Shown: positions 51,390 through 61,175 of the stretch, piece by piece
Numbering within the stretch: the stretch's first letter is position 1
How the letters are laid out: every line of letters begins with the position of its first letter
Origin: CAYOWK01 sp964407665
GTDB taxonomy: Bacteria; Pseudomonadota; Alphaproteobacteria; Caulobacterales; Hyphomonadaceae
Assembly (NCBI GenBank): GCA_964407665.1
Contig: CAYOWK010000018.1
Coordinates: forward strand, 1-64,000
Direction of reading: 5' to 3'
DNA: 64,000 nt
Translations under genes and position numbers: made by a program
Notes under the pieces: generated by a model
The model's database searches: none
What the model was told of the DNA's origin: nothing
Seen by the model: only the letters and a program-made list of their open reading frames with translations

Positions 51390-52895
51390 TCAGCGCGCCT
51401 TCCGGCGGCCGGCGATCAGGCTCGGTATCGTCATCGCAAGGATGTAGAGATCGAACAGGACAGTCGCACGCTTGAGATAGTCCAGGTCGAACCGCACGCG
51501 TTCGCGAACCTGCTCCTGCGTATGCGCCGGACCCCTCGATCCATTGATCTGCGCCCAGCCGGTAATGCCGGGCTTGGCTCGATGCCGGTGGGCGTACTCC
51601 GCGACCGAGCGTCCAACCTCCGTCGCGCCGGCCGTCATGCCGATGGCGTGCGGGCGCGGACCGACCAGCGACATCTCGCCGGCCAGGACGTTCAGCAATT
51701 GCGGCAGTTCATCGAGGCTGGTCGCACGCAGGAAACGGCCAACGCGGGTGACGCGCGGATCGCAGGGAAGCGTCTGAACGATCACGCCATCTTCGGCCAG
51801 CCGGTCCGGGCGCATCGTCCGGAACTTCCAGACGCGGATAATCTCGTTGTTGAAGCCGTGCCGCTTCTGCCGGAAGAACACCGGGCCCTTGCTGTCCGCC
51901 TTGATGGCGAGAGCGATCAGACCCATCACCGGTAAAGCGGCCAGTCCCAGGAGTGACGCCCCCACAACGTCCATCAGCCGCTTGGCCGTCTCGTAGCCAA
52001 GCCTGCGGGGCGCGCCAGAAACGTAGGCCGCAGGCGCGTCGAGAACCCGGGCGAGCGAGGTCTCCTCGGGCGTGAAGCCTTCGAGGTCCAGGACCAGGAT
52101 AACTTCCTGGGGCAGGGTGCGAAGCCGCGAAATCAGGTCGCGCACACGCGCCTGCGCCGCGAATGGCACCGTGATAACGATCCGGTCCGCCTCCGGCAGG
52201 CGAGGCCAGGACAGAAGCTCGTCGATGCCGCCGAGATAGGCGGTCTCGCCCATGCTCTGCGGCGAGCGGGACGCGCGATCATCGAAATAGCCGAGAATGT
52301 TGATCTCGCGCTCGGCCGCGTTGCGCTCCACAATTCGCGCAGCGCTGCGCGTCGCACCGACAATGATCACATTGTCCGACAGCCAGCCCTCGCGTCCCAG
52401 AAGATGGAGCGCGGCCTGATAGTGAACATGCAGGCCCGCCAGAAGTGCGACTTCCAGAAGCGCCAGCCGGAGGAGGTGGGCGCCGTCGGCTACGGCGAGG
52501 AAGCTACCCGCCAGAACGACGATCCCGGCGCCAGCGGCCGCTCCCAGTAGCGTGCGTGCGAGCCGCCGGAATGCCCCGCCGCTGTACCGGAAACGGTAGC
52601 CGCCGGCTCGCGCGACGCCCGCAACAATGGCCAGCGGCAGTGCGATGAACGGCGCCGCCGACAGCGTGGATGCGGCGAGCAGGTCCAACCCGAACGCCGC
52701 GGCCACGACGAACGCCATAACCGTCAGCAGAAGGCCGTCCGAGGCGACGGCGGCTCTCCCCAGATAGCGCCGGTAGAGCAGGCGCTTGCGCGCACGGGCG
52801 GGTGCGGCTCTCTGAGCCAGGATGCGGCTGCTCTCCGCCGCGGGACGGGTGTCCAACGGCGTAACAGGGGTAAGACGGGTGCGCAGGGCTCGCAT
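51390..52895 (-). CDS. hfsE: HfsE-like polyprenyl-phosphate sugar phosphotransferase
   Basis: A 501-residue long-form priming enzyme. The N-terminal half has about four helices (residues 55-150) and a Rossmann-like module beginning NVIIVGATRSAARIV. The C-terminal catalytic domain has KRLMDVVGASLLGLAALPVM, KFRTMRPDRL, GRFLRATSLDELPQLLNVL with the acid pair, and RAKPGITGWAQINGSRG. It places the first sugar phosphate on undecaprenyl phosphate. It starts the operon hfsE-hfsG-hfsH. The short ExoY-like enzyme at 26312 may overlap in function, as PssY does with HfsE in Caulobacter. Confidence 0.9.
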   Translation of the reverse strand: MRALRTRLTPVTPLDTRPAAESSRILAQRAAPARARKRLLYRRYLGRAAVASDGLLLTVMAFVVAAAFGLDLLAASTLSAAPFIALPLAIVAGVARAGGYRFRYSGGAFRRLARTLLGAAAGAGIVVLAGSFLAVADGAHLLRLALLEVALLAGLHVHYQAALHLLGREGWLSDNVIIVGATRSAARIVERNAAEREINILGYFDDRASRSPQSMGETAYLGGIDELLSWPRLPEADRIVITVPFAAQARVRDLISRLRTLPQEVILVLDLEGFTPEETSLARVLDAPAAYVSGAPRRLGYETAKRLMDVVGASLLGLAALPVMGLIALAIKADSKGPVFFRQKRHGFNNEIIRVWKFRTMRPDRLAEDGVIVQTLPCDPRVTRVGRFLRATSLDELPQLLNVLAGEMSLVGPRPHAIGMTAGATEVGRSVAEYAHRHRAKPGITGWAQINGSRGPAHTQEQVRERVRFDLDYLKRATVLFDLYILAMTIPSLIAGRRKAR

Positions 52896-53003
52896 GGCCA
52901 GGATCCGGAGTTACCGGTCTGGCTTAACTTAACAGGGTCAAAATCGGCCTAGAGGTCCCGCGGCACTTTCAATCGAATTTCATCGATTGGCGCGGTCGCG
53001 GCC

Positions 53004-53660
53004 TCAGCCGGCTTCCGGCGTCAAGTAGTTGATGATGCAGCCATCCGCTTCGGCCATTACCACCGGAGGTTTCTGGCCGGCCAGAACGGCGTTCAGCGCG
53101 TCCTTCAGGTAGAAGTTGGTGGCTTCGGCCTTTTCACGCCCGTAGGTCAGCCGGTCGTCGATCGGGCCATGGAACACCACCGACCAGTCCGCCGGATTGA
53201 TCACGAACGTCTCAGCTGTCCGGACAGCGCCAAGCTGCTTCGAGACGGTCTGGTTGACGTCCTTCAGCATCGGAAGGTCGAGTTCGAACTTCTCGGCCTC
53301 GGCGGCGATCTTCTCCGGCGTGTCCTGGATGTTCGGGTTCAGCATGACGAACGTCACGCCCTTGGCTTCGTACTCCGCCCGGATCTCCTTCAGCGTCGGC
53401 GTCAGCTTCTGGACGATCGGGCAGCCAACACCTTGCATGACGATGACGACGGCCTTGGCGTCGCCCATGGCGTGCAGGCGGTGCGCAACGCCGTTCTGAT
53501 CCTTCAGCTCGAAGTCGGACACTGTCTTGATCGTGGCGACCACAGGCTCGGCCGTGGTCGTCACGGGCGGCGCTTCGGCCGTTTCAGGGGCGGGGGCGGG
53601 CGAGCAGGCCGCGGCAAGGGCGACGGCGAGCACGGAGACGACTGACGTGTAAGCTTTCAT
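53004..53660 (-). CDS. thioredoxin-fold (redoxin) lipoprotein
   Basis: A 218-residue lipoprotein with lipobox AAAC (Cys near residue 19) and an Ala/Pro/Thr linker. The redoxin domain (about 45-195) begins FELKDQNGVAHRLHAMG and has VIVMQGVGCPIVQK. The single cysteine sits where peroxiredoxins or TlpA proteins have theirs, but no C-x-x-C is present. A second Cys (ADGCII) lies near the C-terminus. Possible roles are one-Cys peroxide reduction or protein disulfide handling in the periplasm. AGGA lies 8 nt upstream of ATG 53660. Confidence 0.8.
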   Translation of the reverse strand: MKAYTSVVSVLAVALAAACSPAPAPETAEAPPVTTTAEPVVATIKTVSDFELKDQNGVAHRLHAMGDAKAVVIVMQGVGCPIVQKLTPTLKEIRAEYEAKGVTFVMLNPNIQDTPEKIAAEAEKFELDLPMLKDVNQTVSKQLGAVRTAETFVINPADWSVVFHGPIDDRLTYGREKAEATNFYLKDALNAVLAGQKPPVVMAEADGCIINYLTPEAG

Positions 53661-53740
53661 ACCAAGCATCCTGAACCATCGTGAGCTGCGTTCAAGGCCT
53701 GACGATCACAACAGATCGCGAGCCCGGCGGCGCCAGCTCC

Positions 53741-53776
53741 ATATAAAAGAAAACAGGCGGCCGAAGCCGCCTGTTC
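53741..53776 (-). terminator. terminator of the first TonB receptor gene
   Basis: On the minus strand a perfect 10-bp stem (53776-53767 with 53762-53753) closed by a UUCG tetraloop is followed by the T-rich tract TTTTCTTTTATA. It lies 46 nt past the stop of the receptor gene. Confidence 0.9.
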
Positions 53777-53821
53777 CAGATCAATTCCAGTTCAAATCCG
53801 GTTGAGACCGGACCTGGCCAA

Positions 53822-56800
53822 CTAGAACGTAGACTTCAGCGAGAACTCGACCGTGCGGCCAAGCGCGCTGCCCAGACGGGCGTCGTAGCCGTATTCGATC
53901 TGACCCTTCGGCGGGTCGCGATCGAAGACGTTCTCGACCGCAGCCGTGAAGCGCAGGTTGTCGGTCAGGTCGAAGAGATAGATGAAGTCGATATAGACCG
54001 GATCTTCGCCGAACTCTTCGTACTGGATGCCCGTACGTTCGTCATAGACCGCCGACGTCCAGGACGCCTGGAGGCGGAGGACATGCTTGTCCATGCGGTA
54101 GCTCGAGAAGCCGTTGACCCTCCACTCCGGCGCCGAAACCGGAGCGGCGTTGAAGTTCAGGTCGCCAAGCCGGTCATCACCAGCTGTCACGACAAAGCCG
54201 TCGAGCAGGGCAGGCGTGTCCTCGAGTTCCAGAACCTGCGTACCCGTGGCACCGATGCTGAACTCGCCCGGTCCGATCGGCATCGAGTAGTTGATCTGAT
54301 AGTCGATGCCGCTCGTCAGGACGCCCGGGCCGTTGCCGAATTCGGTCTGTACGCCGGCCAGGTCGGTGACGAGGTTCGTCGTGGAGGCGCAGTTGCCGCC
54401 CGGCGAAGTCGCCGTCGCCTGGTACCGCACGCGACCAGCCAGCGGATGGTTGCAGTTGGTGAAGGTGTCGGTCGTGCTGTAGACGGCCGCCAGGATCTGG
54501 TTGGTCGTGGCCAGCTGCCGGAACTCGTTCTCCGTCTCGATATTGAAGTAATCGATGATGACGTTGAAGTCGTGGTCGGCGCCGAAACCTTCCGACTGCC
54601 AGATGAAGCCGGCGTTGTAAGCAGTGGCCGTTGCCGGCACAACGTCGGAACGGGTGATGACCTGGGACGGCAGCCACTGGTTGCCGGCAAGGGTGTAGTT
54701 CACGACGCCGTTGTTCACGTCGCCGGGAACGAGGTCGATCGGGGGCGCCTGATAGTTGGTGCCGTAGGAACCGCGGACCGAAATCGGACCCCAGATGTCC
54801 CACTTGCCCGAGACCTTGTACACCGTGGAGCCGAGACCACCGGAGAACTCTTCACGACGAACGGCTGCGGAGAGGTTCAGCGTGTCGAACACAGGGGCCT
54901 GCACCTCGCCGAAGAAGGCGTACTGCTGCTGGTCCTGCTGGGCAGGCGGATCGGGCGAGAAGAACACGAACGGGCCGGGGCGGTCCTCCGTGCAGCCCGT
55001 GTAGCCGGCAGTCCCCGGTTTGCCAGGGTCCTGACCCGGCCACGCGCAAGGCGTGTTGCCGTTGTGGAACTGGCTGTTGACGACGTCGCGGTTCTCGAGC
55101 TGACGGCCTTGTCCGCCGATAGCCCAGCCAGGCGCGCCGCCCGGAAGTTCAAACGGCAGCTCGCCGCTGAACACCAGGTCGAGGGTCAGGCTGGTGTTGA
55201 CGTCTTCCGTTTCGCGGTCGTCGAACAGCCAGCGCTGCAGCTCGGTCGAGTTTTCCCAGCCGGTCGTCCCGGTCGGAGCAGCCAGGCCACGGTTGGCGCC
55301 GCTCTGGGGGTTGAGAAGGCCGAGAGCCGGGTTGATCGCAAACGAGGTCGCAAACGGGTTCAGCCACTGGCAACCGTTCTTGCCGGCTGCGGCGGCGTTC
55401 TGGGTGCCGAAACGGTTCGGATCCAGATCGGTCGCACTGCAGTTCGGGCCGCCGAAGCCTTGCAGGGCTTCCTGGACGCGGAAGCCGAGGAGATCGGGGG
55501 CCGTGAGACGCGTGATCGTCTGGTTGTAGGTCAGGCCGAGGTCGTAGTTGATCTCGCTGAGCGGACCAGCCCACTCGCCAAGCTGGCCCTTGAGGCCGCC
55601 CGAAACGCGGAAGCCCTGCGAATCGTACTCGTTCAGGGTCGTGTCGTCGCCAAAGGCGCTTGTGCCGCCGAACGAGAAGGTACGGAAGAACGAGCCGGCA
55701 TTGGCGAGGCTGAACCCGGCGAGGCTAGCCGGTGCGGTATAACCCGCGTCGGAGATGAACCGCGAGACATAGGGGTTCGCAACCGGAATGTAGAATTGCG
55801 CCTCGGCGAGGTTTTGCGCCGGGCCGCGCGAAGACGGCAGCGACGGCGAAACGTGGGTCGCGGAGCGGACCTGTCCGTAGGCCACATCGACATGGAAGGC
55901 CATGTTGTCGGTGATGTCGGCATTCAGCTGACCGTAGGCGCGGTAAACGTCCTGCTCTTCTACCAGCGCGTAGAACGGGAAATACCCGAACTGGCAGCTT
56001 GTCGTGAATACGCCGCCAACCGCCGCGCAGTTTTGCGCAGCCGTACCGATGGCGTTGGCGTTGTCGCGAACGGCAGCGCCGAGTGCGGGGCCGAACTCGT
56101 TCGCGAGGGTGAACTGGCTTGCGCCCGGAGTCAGGGCAACCGTCGAGGGCAGCGCGCCGCGCGGCGTGTAAACGCCGAGGCTGCTGAGGCCGGACCAAGG
56201 AGCCGGGTTGATCGAGCGGGGCAGGATGGCCCAGTCGCGGTCATCCGGGGAGAGTTCCGAGCGGTGCTCGTACTCGGCCGACCACATGAAATTGACATCA
56301 CCTTCGCCAATGCCGCCGAGGATGCTGGCGGTGTAGTCGCCATCGGATCCGTCGATGTACTTGTACGAAGCCTGGGCTTCGAGGCCGGTGAAGTTGGAGC
56401 GCGTGATGAAGTTGACAACGCCGCCGATGGCGTCGGCGCCGTAGGTCACGGCCGCGCCGTCCTTCAGGAGTTCGGTGCGGGCAAGAGCTGCGCCGGGGAT
56501 GAAGGAGGTCACCTCGGAAACGCGGCGGCCGTTGAGCAGGGTCAGCGACTTGTCAGCGCCGATGCCGCGAAGGTTGAACGAGACGGCGCCTGGGGCAGAG
56601 CCGCCCTGGAAGTTGGCTTCGCCCTGGGTCGGGCCGCCGAAGGTGAGGTCCTTGGCGAATTCGAGCGCGGTCGGAGCGCCTTGCTCTTCGAGTTCAGCCT
56701 GCGAGAAAACCTCGACGGGGAGGGCGGCGTCTTCCGCCGTGCCGGCGATCAGCGAGCCGGTGACGACGATGCGCTCGGCCGGTGCAGCCGGGGCGGCAGG

Positions 56801-56965
56801 GGCGGCGGTTTGATCGACCGCTTGCGGGCCGGCAGATTCCTGCGGTCCGGAAACGTAGCGGAGCTGGACGGTGTCCTGGGCGCTCTGTGCGTAGGCCGGG
56901 AAGAACCCGCCCGCCAAACCGACAACAATCGCGGCGCCTGACGCGCCACGGAGCGTGAACTTCAT
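53822..56965 (-). CDS. TonB-dependent outer-membrane receptor 1
   Basis: A 1047-residue receptor. A signal peptide (cleavage near AYAQ) and an Ala/Pro linker precede a TonB-box-like ERIVVTGSLI. The plug domain (about 70-185) contains SFNLRGIGADKSLTLLNGRR and GAAVTYGADAIGGVVNFITR. The barrel fills the rest, ending GRTVEFSLKSTF with terminal Phe. It lacks an N-terminal signalling extension. The substrate cannot be told. It is a paralogue of the receptor upstream: both start with nearly the same signal peptide and linker. ATG 56965 has GGGAGG 9 nt before it, and a GGAGCC/GGCTCC hairpin (56986-57003) lies in its leader. Confidence 0.92.
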   Translation of the reverse strand: MKFTLRGASGAAIVVGLAGGFFPAYAQSAQDTVQLRYVSGPQESAGPQAVDQTAAPAAPAAPAERIVVTGSLIAGTAEDAALPVEVFSQAELEEQGAPTALEFAKDLTFGGPTQGEANFQGGSAPGAVSFNLRGIGADKSLTLLNGRRVSEVTSFIPGAALARTELLKDGAAVTYGADAIGGVVNFITRSNFTGLEAQASYKYIDGSDGDYTASILGGIGEGDVNFMWSAEYEHRSELSPDDRDWAILPRSINPAPWSGLSSLGVYTPRGALPSTVALTPGASQFTLANEFGPALGAAVRDNANAIGTAAQNCAAVGGVFTTSCQFGYFPFYALVEEQDVYRAYGQLNADITDNMAFHVDVAYGQVRSATHVSPSLPSSRGPAQNLAEAQFYIPVANPYVSRFISDAGYTAPASLAGFSLANAGSFFRTFSFGGTSAFGDDTTLNEYDSQGFRVSGGLKGQLGEWAGPLSEINYDLGLTYNQTITRLTAPDLLGFRVQEALQGFGGPNCSATDLDPNRFGTQNAAAAGKNGCQWLNPFATSFAINPALGLLNPQSGANRGLAAPTGTTGWENSTELQRWLFDDRETEDVNTSLTLDLVFSGELPFELPGGAPGWAIGGQGRQLENRDVVNSQFHNGNTPCAWPGQDPGKPGTAGYTGCTEDRPGPFVFFSPDPPAQQDQQQYAFFGEVQAPVFDTLNLSAAVRREEFSGGLGSTVYKVSGKWDIWGPISVRGSYGTNYQAPPIDLVPGDVNNGVVNYTLAGNQWLPSQVITRSDVVPATATAYNAGFIWQSEGFGADHDFNVIIDYFNIETENEFRQLATTNQILAAVYSTTDTFTNCNHPLAGRVRYQATATSPGGNCASTTNLVTDLAGVQTEFGNGPGVLTSGIDYQINYSMPIGPGEFSIGATGTQVLELEDTPALLDGFVVTAGDDRLGDLNFNAAPVSAPEWRVNGFSSYRMDKHVLRLQASWTSAVYDERTGIQYEEFGEDPVYIDFIYLFDLTDNLRFTAAVENVFDRDPPKGQIEYGYDARLGSALGRTVEFSLKSTF

Positions 56966-57201
56966 AACAATGTACCTCCCCAAGTGGAGCCTTTGGCGGC
57001 TCCTTCTTTGATGAAGGCACTTTTGTCGCGGTCGGACGCAAGGTCAATCGAGCGACGGCAAGTTTTCCAGTACGGTAACATGTTGACGTAACGGCATTGT
57101 TGCCATTGCGCATCACTTCCGCCGACTTTTGCCCAATAATTCGCCTCTCTTGCGACTTACGCGCAGATAGGGGGGCAAGATTTGACCTGCAGCAAACGAA
57201 T

Positions 57202-57234
57202 CGGGCGGCCTTTTGGGCCGCCCGAGCGTTTTTT
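57202..57234 (+). terminator. strong terminator oriented to the plus strand
   Basis: A 9-bp stem CGGGCGGCC/GGCCGCCCG around TTTTG is followed by AGCG and six T on the plus strand. On the minus strand only a weak T-run follows, yet the nearest stop (57252) belongs to a minus-strand gene. It may work in both directions or end an unannotated plus-strand RNA. Confidence 0.7.
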
Positions 57235-57251
57235 GGTCAGGATTGCGACAA

Positions 57252-60200
57252 TCAGAACGTCTTGGTGATTCCAAGTTCGAGCGTCCTGCCCCGCGGGTTG
57301 CCGTATCCCGGATAATATCCCGTCCGGGTGTCCGACGGACCGCCCGCGTTCGTGTGCTGCGCCTCCATCGGGGCCTCGTCCGTAAGGTTGAGAACCGAGA
57401 ACCTCAGCTGCAGCCCATCGTCGAACGGCGCTTCGAAGATGTAGTTGAAGTCGAGATCGGCGTAGCTCTCGCCCCGGGTGCCATAGGTGGGGTAGGTCAG
57501 GGCGCCGGTGACTGGATCGATGCCGGTCGGCGTGGTTCTGCCGAGGTCGTCTTCGAAGCCGGCGATGTAGTTGGCCCGGAGAACGAACCGGTGGGCGTCG
57601 ATGTTGTAGCCCAGCGTGAAGTTGCCGCGCCAGTCAGGCATGATGGTGCCGCCGCGCCCCAGGTTTGCGGATCCGAGGCCGTCAAAGCTCGGCAGGTAGT
57701 TGTCGAGCACGCCCGGGATTCCGTAGCCCTTGATCTTGTAGACAAGGACCTGAGTAGCCGCGAGACGTGCAAACAGATCGCCGGGACCGACGGGCAGGCG
57801 ATAATCCACGGCATAGTCGACGCCGTTGGTGACGTAGCCGCCAGTGTTCAGTGTATACTGGTCGAGGTTCAACAACTGGGCTGCGGTCGTCGTGCCGGTA
57901 GTGCAGGCCCCGCCTTCGAACCTCGCGAGCGAGATGTAGCGCGAAGAGCAATCCGCTGCACGGTTGGCGGCCGGGCTGGCAGTCCCGAAGATTCCAGCCA
58001 GGGCCTGAGTCGTCGGTGTGGTCCCGATTTCGCCGATGACGCTGATTTCCCAGAAGTCGGCGCTGACGCGCAGGTCGCCGCCGAACACTTCCGGCGTGTA
58101 GATCACACCCAGGTTGAGCGAGGCGTCGTCCTCGGGCGAGATGCCCGAAACGGTGCGGACCGTGGTGGGAATGGTCCGGAACAGCGAGCCTGTGTAGACG
58201 CCGCCTTGCTCCACCCGGCTCGGATCAAGATCCTGCGGGGGCGCAGCAAAGTTCGTCGAATACGAGGCGCGCAGCGACAGCTCCGGCAGGACGTCGTATT
58301 TGCCGGCAACCTTGTAGATCGTGCCATCAGCTGTCCCGAAGTCCTCGTGGCGCAGCGCCAGCTGGAAGTTCAGATTGTCCAGAACCGGAATCTGGACTTC
58401 TCCAAAGAAGGAGATGGTCTGCTGGTCAAACTTGGTGGCGCGAAGCGGGCCGAGGCCTGATCCGAAGAACGGACCCAGATCGCCGTTGCACTCCTGTTGT
58501 CCGGGCGCTGTTGCGGCCAGACCGGGGTTGCCCCAGGGGCATTCCAGTTGGCCGATTGCAACTTCGTCTTCATCGCCCAGCGGCAGCGTCCGCTCTTCCG
58601 TTTGCCGCCACTGCGAGCCGAGCGCCCAGCCGATTTGACCGCCCGGCAGCTCGAGCCAGGGCAGTTCGCCCGTGAACGTGGCGTCGAACGTCAGCGCGGT
58701 GTTGGTCGTCTCAAGCGCGCGATCGTGCGTGATCCAGTCCAGCAGGCCGACCGAGTTCATGTAGCTGGTGTTGGTCAGGCCCGACCGGATCGCGTTCGGA
58801 TTGCCCGCGTTGAACTCGGGGTTGGCCACTCCATTCACGAAGCTCGAGGCGAACGACGACGAGAACGGGTTGAAGTATTCGCAACCGTTCGTGCCGGGCG
58901 CCGTGTCGGACTGGATGCCGGTGGTCTGGTCGTACCGGGCGGCCGAGCTGTAGTCCGTGGCGACGCGGTCGATGGCGCCGCAGTTCGGGCCGCCATATCC
59001 GGCCAGCGCGTTCTGAAGGCGTGAAACGATCCAGTCAGGGCGGGTCGCTTCGTTCGTGTACTGGTTGTACGTCGCCGAGTAGTCGAACGTCGTGCCTTCC
59101 GGCAGGAAACGGCCGATCAGACCATCTTCGCTGAATTCGCCGGACAACGACATCGAGCCGCCAAAGCGTTCGCGCTGCTGTTTCTCTTGGCGGTGATTGT
59201 CTTCGTAGAGGGGGTGGCCGCCGAACATCAGCGGACGCCATTGATAGCCGTACTGCGTGTAGAGGTCGGTGCGGCTGGCGGTGGCTCCCGCTCCGATACC
59301 CGTGCCGAGCGCAGCCGTGGAGGATCTCGGGTTACGGTTGTAGAAGTCGACCGCAAACGGGTTGAGGAAGGTGCTTCCCGTGGCTACGCCCGCAGCGTTG
59401 TAAGTCGCCTGCGAATACGGGATGCGGTAGAGACCCCAGCCCAGGTTCTGGAACGAACGAATGCCTTCCTGGGCGCGCTTGCCGCCGTTCGGGATCGAGG
59501 CGCCGGTCTTGATGTTGGGGTTCTCGGTCTTGGCGTAGGCGAGCTCCGCGTGGAACTCCATCGTGTCGGAGAAGTCGGCGTTGTACTCGAAGTACCCGCG
59601 CGTGTAGATTTCTTCATCGATCAGGTTGAAGTACGGGGCCAGCGGCACGGCGCAGTCGTTCGCGATGAACGAGCTGATGGCCGGGTTCAGGCTGCCCGAC
59701 AGTTTGCCGCCGATGGCCTCGCAGCTGGCCTGATCATAGTCGTGGACCTGCTGGAACAGGGTATTGCGGTAGACGCTGGGGTTGGTCGCGACCGTTGTCC
59801 AGCCGGCAGGTTGTTCGGCATAGGGCAGCGAGGAGAAGTCCCGATCAGACATCCCGAGCTCGTGGCGCTTGCCGTAGGAGGCCGCGACCATGACGTTTGA
59901 GCTGTCGCCGCTGAGGCCCCAGAGCGCCTCGATGTTTTCTTCGCCATCAGACCCGTCATAAACGCGCTTTTCGGCGCTGATCTCGAAGCCTTCGAAGTTC
60001 TTGCGCGTGATGTAGTTGATCACGCCGCCAACGGCGCCTGCGCCATAGGTCACCGACGCGCCGTCCTTCAGGACATCCACGCGGCCGACCGCCATCATGG
60101 GCAGCGTGTTGATGTCGGCGACATCGCTCGACGCGAACCGGCGGCCGTTCAGCAGGACCATGGTGCGGTTGGCGCCTAGGCCGCGGAGGTTGACCGTGGC

Positions 60201-60584
60201 GAGACCGGCGCTGGCGCCGGCGATCTGCGAATCGGCCTCGCCTGCAGCTTCCGAGGCAATCGACAGCGAACGCAGGAACTCGGCCGCCGTCGGCGCGCCC
60301 TGCTCCTGGAGGGCTTCAAGGTCGAAGACTTCGACGGGGGAGGGAGCGTCTTCGGATTCGCCGCCAACCAGCGAGCCGGTGACGACAATGCGCTCGGCTG
60401 CCCCGATCGGCGCCGGAGCGACTGCGGCAGGCGCACCCACAACCTGCTCGGCCGGAGCGGTTGCTTCCTGCGGCCCAGCCGTCTGAACAACATCAAGGGC
60501 CTGCTGGGCCCATGCCGGCATGGCGAATGCGGCCAAACCTGCAGCGATCGCAACGCCAGAGGCGCCGCGGAGTGTGTAGTTCAT
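57252..60584 (-). CDS. TonB-dependent outer-membrane receptor 2
   Basis: A 1110-residue receptor and paralogue of the one at 53822. The signal peptide ends PAWAQ, ERIVVTGSLVGGESEDAP follows, and the plug contains LRGLGANRTMVLLNGRRFASSDV and VTYGAGAVGGVINYITRKNF. The barrel ends GRTLELGITKTF. The plug is complete and the last residue is Phe, so it should be functional. GGGAGG lies 8-9 nt upstream of the ATG, in a context nearly the same as that of receptor 1. The two genes are separated by 286 nt with a terminator, so each is probably transcribed separately. Confidence 0.93.
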   Translation of the reverse strand: MNYTLRGASGVAIAAGLAAFAMPAWAQQALDVVQTAGPQEATAPAEQVVGAPAAVAPAPIGAAERIVVTGSLVGGESEDAPSPVEVFDLEALQEQGAPTAAEFLRSLSIASEAAGEADSQIAGASAGLATVNLRGLGANRTMVLLNGRRFASSDVADINTLPMMAVGRVDVLKDGASVTYGAGAVGGVINYITRKNFEGFEISAEKRVYDGSDGEENIEALWGLSGDSSNVMVAASYGKRHELGMSDRDFSSLPYAEQPAGWTTVATNPSVYRNTLFQQVHDYDQASCEAIGGKLSGSLNPAISSFIANDCAVPLAPYFNLIDEEIYTRGYFEYNADFSDTMEFHAELAYAKTENPNIKTGASIPNGGKRAQEGIRSFQNLGWGLYRIPYSQATYNAAGVATGSTFLNPFAVDFYNRNPRSSTAALGTGIGAGATASRTDLYTQYGYQWRPLMFGGHPLYEDNHRQEKQQRERFGGSMSLSGEFSEDGLIGRFLPEGTTFDYSATYNQYTNEATRPDWIVSRLQNALAGYGGPNCGAIDRVATDYSSAARYDQTTGIQSDTAPGTNGCEYFNPFSSSFASSFVNGVANPEFNAGNPNAIRSGLTNTSYMNSVGLLDWITHDRALETTNTALTFDATFTGELPWLELPGGQIGWALGSQWRQTEERTLPLGDEDEVAIGQLECPWGNPGLAATAPGQQECNGDLGPFFGSGLGPLRATKFDQQTISFFGEVQIPVLDNLNFQLALRHEDFGTADGTIYKVAGKYDVLPELSLRASYSTNFAAPPQDLDPSRVEQGGVYTGSLFRTIPTTVRTVSGISPEDDASLNLGVIYTPEVFGGDLRVSADFWEISVIGEIGTTPTTQALAGIFGTASPAANRAADCSSRYISLARFEGGACTTGTTTAAQLLNLDQYTLNTGGYVTNGVDYAVDYRLPVGPGDLFARLAATQVLVYKIKGYGIPGVLDNYLPSFDGLGSANLGRGGTIMPDWRGNFTLGYNIDAHRFVLRANYIAGFEDDLGRTTPTGIDPVTGALTYPTYGTRGESYADLDFNYIFEAPFDDGLQLRFSVLNLTDEAPMEAQHTNAGGPSDTRTGYYPGYGNPRGRTLELGITKTF

Positions 60585-61085
60585 GACAATGACCTCCCTA
60601 CGAGCCGTTTTGACTCTCTGACCAGAATACGTGCGCGTCGGCCTAACTTAACGTCAATAAGTGTATGTCCCGTTTTGATCCAAGTCCGCGACGTTAGTTG
60701 CTAGGTGTTGCGATTGGATCACGCGACGGTAGGCCGCTCCGAATCTCAGAGAACGGGCGGACGATCTCTCCGGCAGGTTAACATTCCGTAGCGGTATGTT
60801 TCCTAACGGAAAGGGCGGATCCCATGCGCCGGAATTCGATATGAGTTTGGGATGTTTGGGCCGGTCGGCGACCGTCAGGCTGCGGCTACGTCGGCGTCTT
60901 CAAGAGAGCCCCGCGCTAGGCTGCCGGGGTGTCTGGCCGCCCGGGTTAAGGGCACATCCGCCCCCTAACAGACGAAGAGCGCGCCGGGCGGGCGATGGCG
61001 TAGCGATTTCAGAGCATTAGCATTGTCGCTTGCGCGCCGCCGAAATCTCGCTAGGACTGCCCCCGTCCTGACCCACACCCTGTAC
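60585..61085. promoter_or_regulatory. 501-nt region between receptor 2 and tRNA-Ser
   Basis: No supported gene lies here. It should contain the minus-strand promoter of receptor 2 (AT-richer stretch 60620-60700) and the plus-strand promoter of the tRNA. An inverted repeat TTCCGT/ACGGAA flanks 60785-60812. An open frame at 60796-61020 has no ribosome site and an arginine-rich, unstructured product. Confidence 0.4.
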
Positions 61086-61175
61086 GGAGAGGTGGCCGAG
61101 CGGTCGAAGGCGCGCCCCTGCTAAGGGCGTATAGGGGTAACTCTATCGTGGGTTCGAATCCCATCCTCTCCGCCA
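61086..61175 (+). tRNA. tRNA-Ser (anticodon GCU)
   Basis: A 90-nt tRNA with acceptor arms GGAGAGG/CCTCTCC, discriminator G and encoded CCA. The D arm region GTGGCCGAGCGGTCGAAGG, the anticodon loop with GCT, the long variable arm of class II tRNAs (GTATAGGGGTAACTCTAT) and the T arm with GTTCGAATC are all visible. The class II arm and anticodon assign serine (AGC/AGU codons). It borders an integrase-bearing element and its 3' end is the probable integration site. Confidence 0.97.

Noticed and set aside
54083..56941. 952-residue plus-strand ORF opposite receptor 1
   Set aside because: Shadow of the TonB receptor gene; no ribosome site and no recognisable domain.
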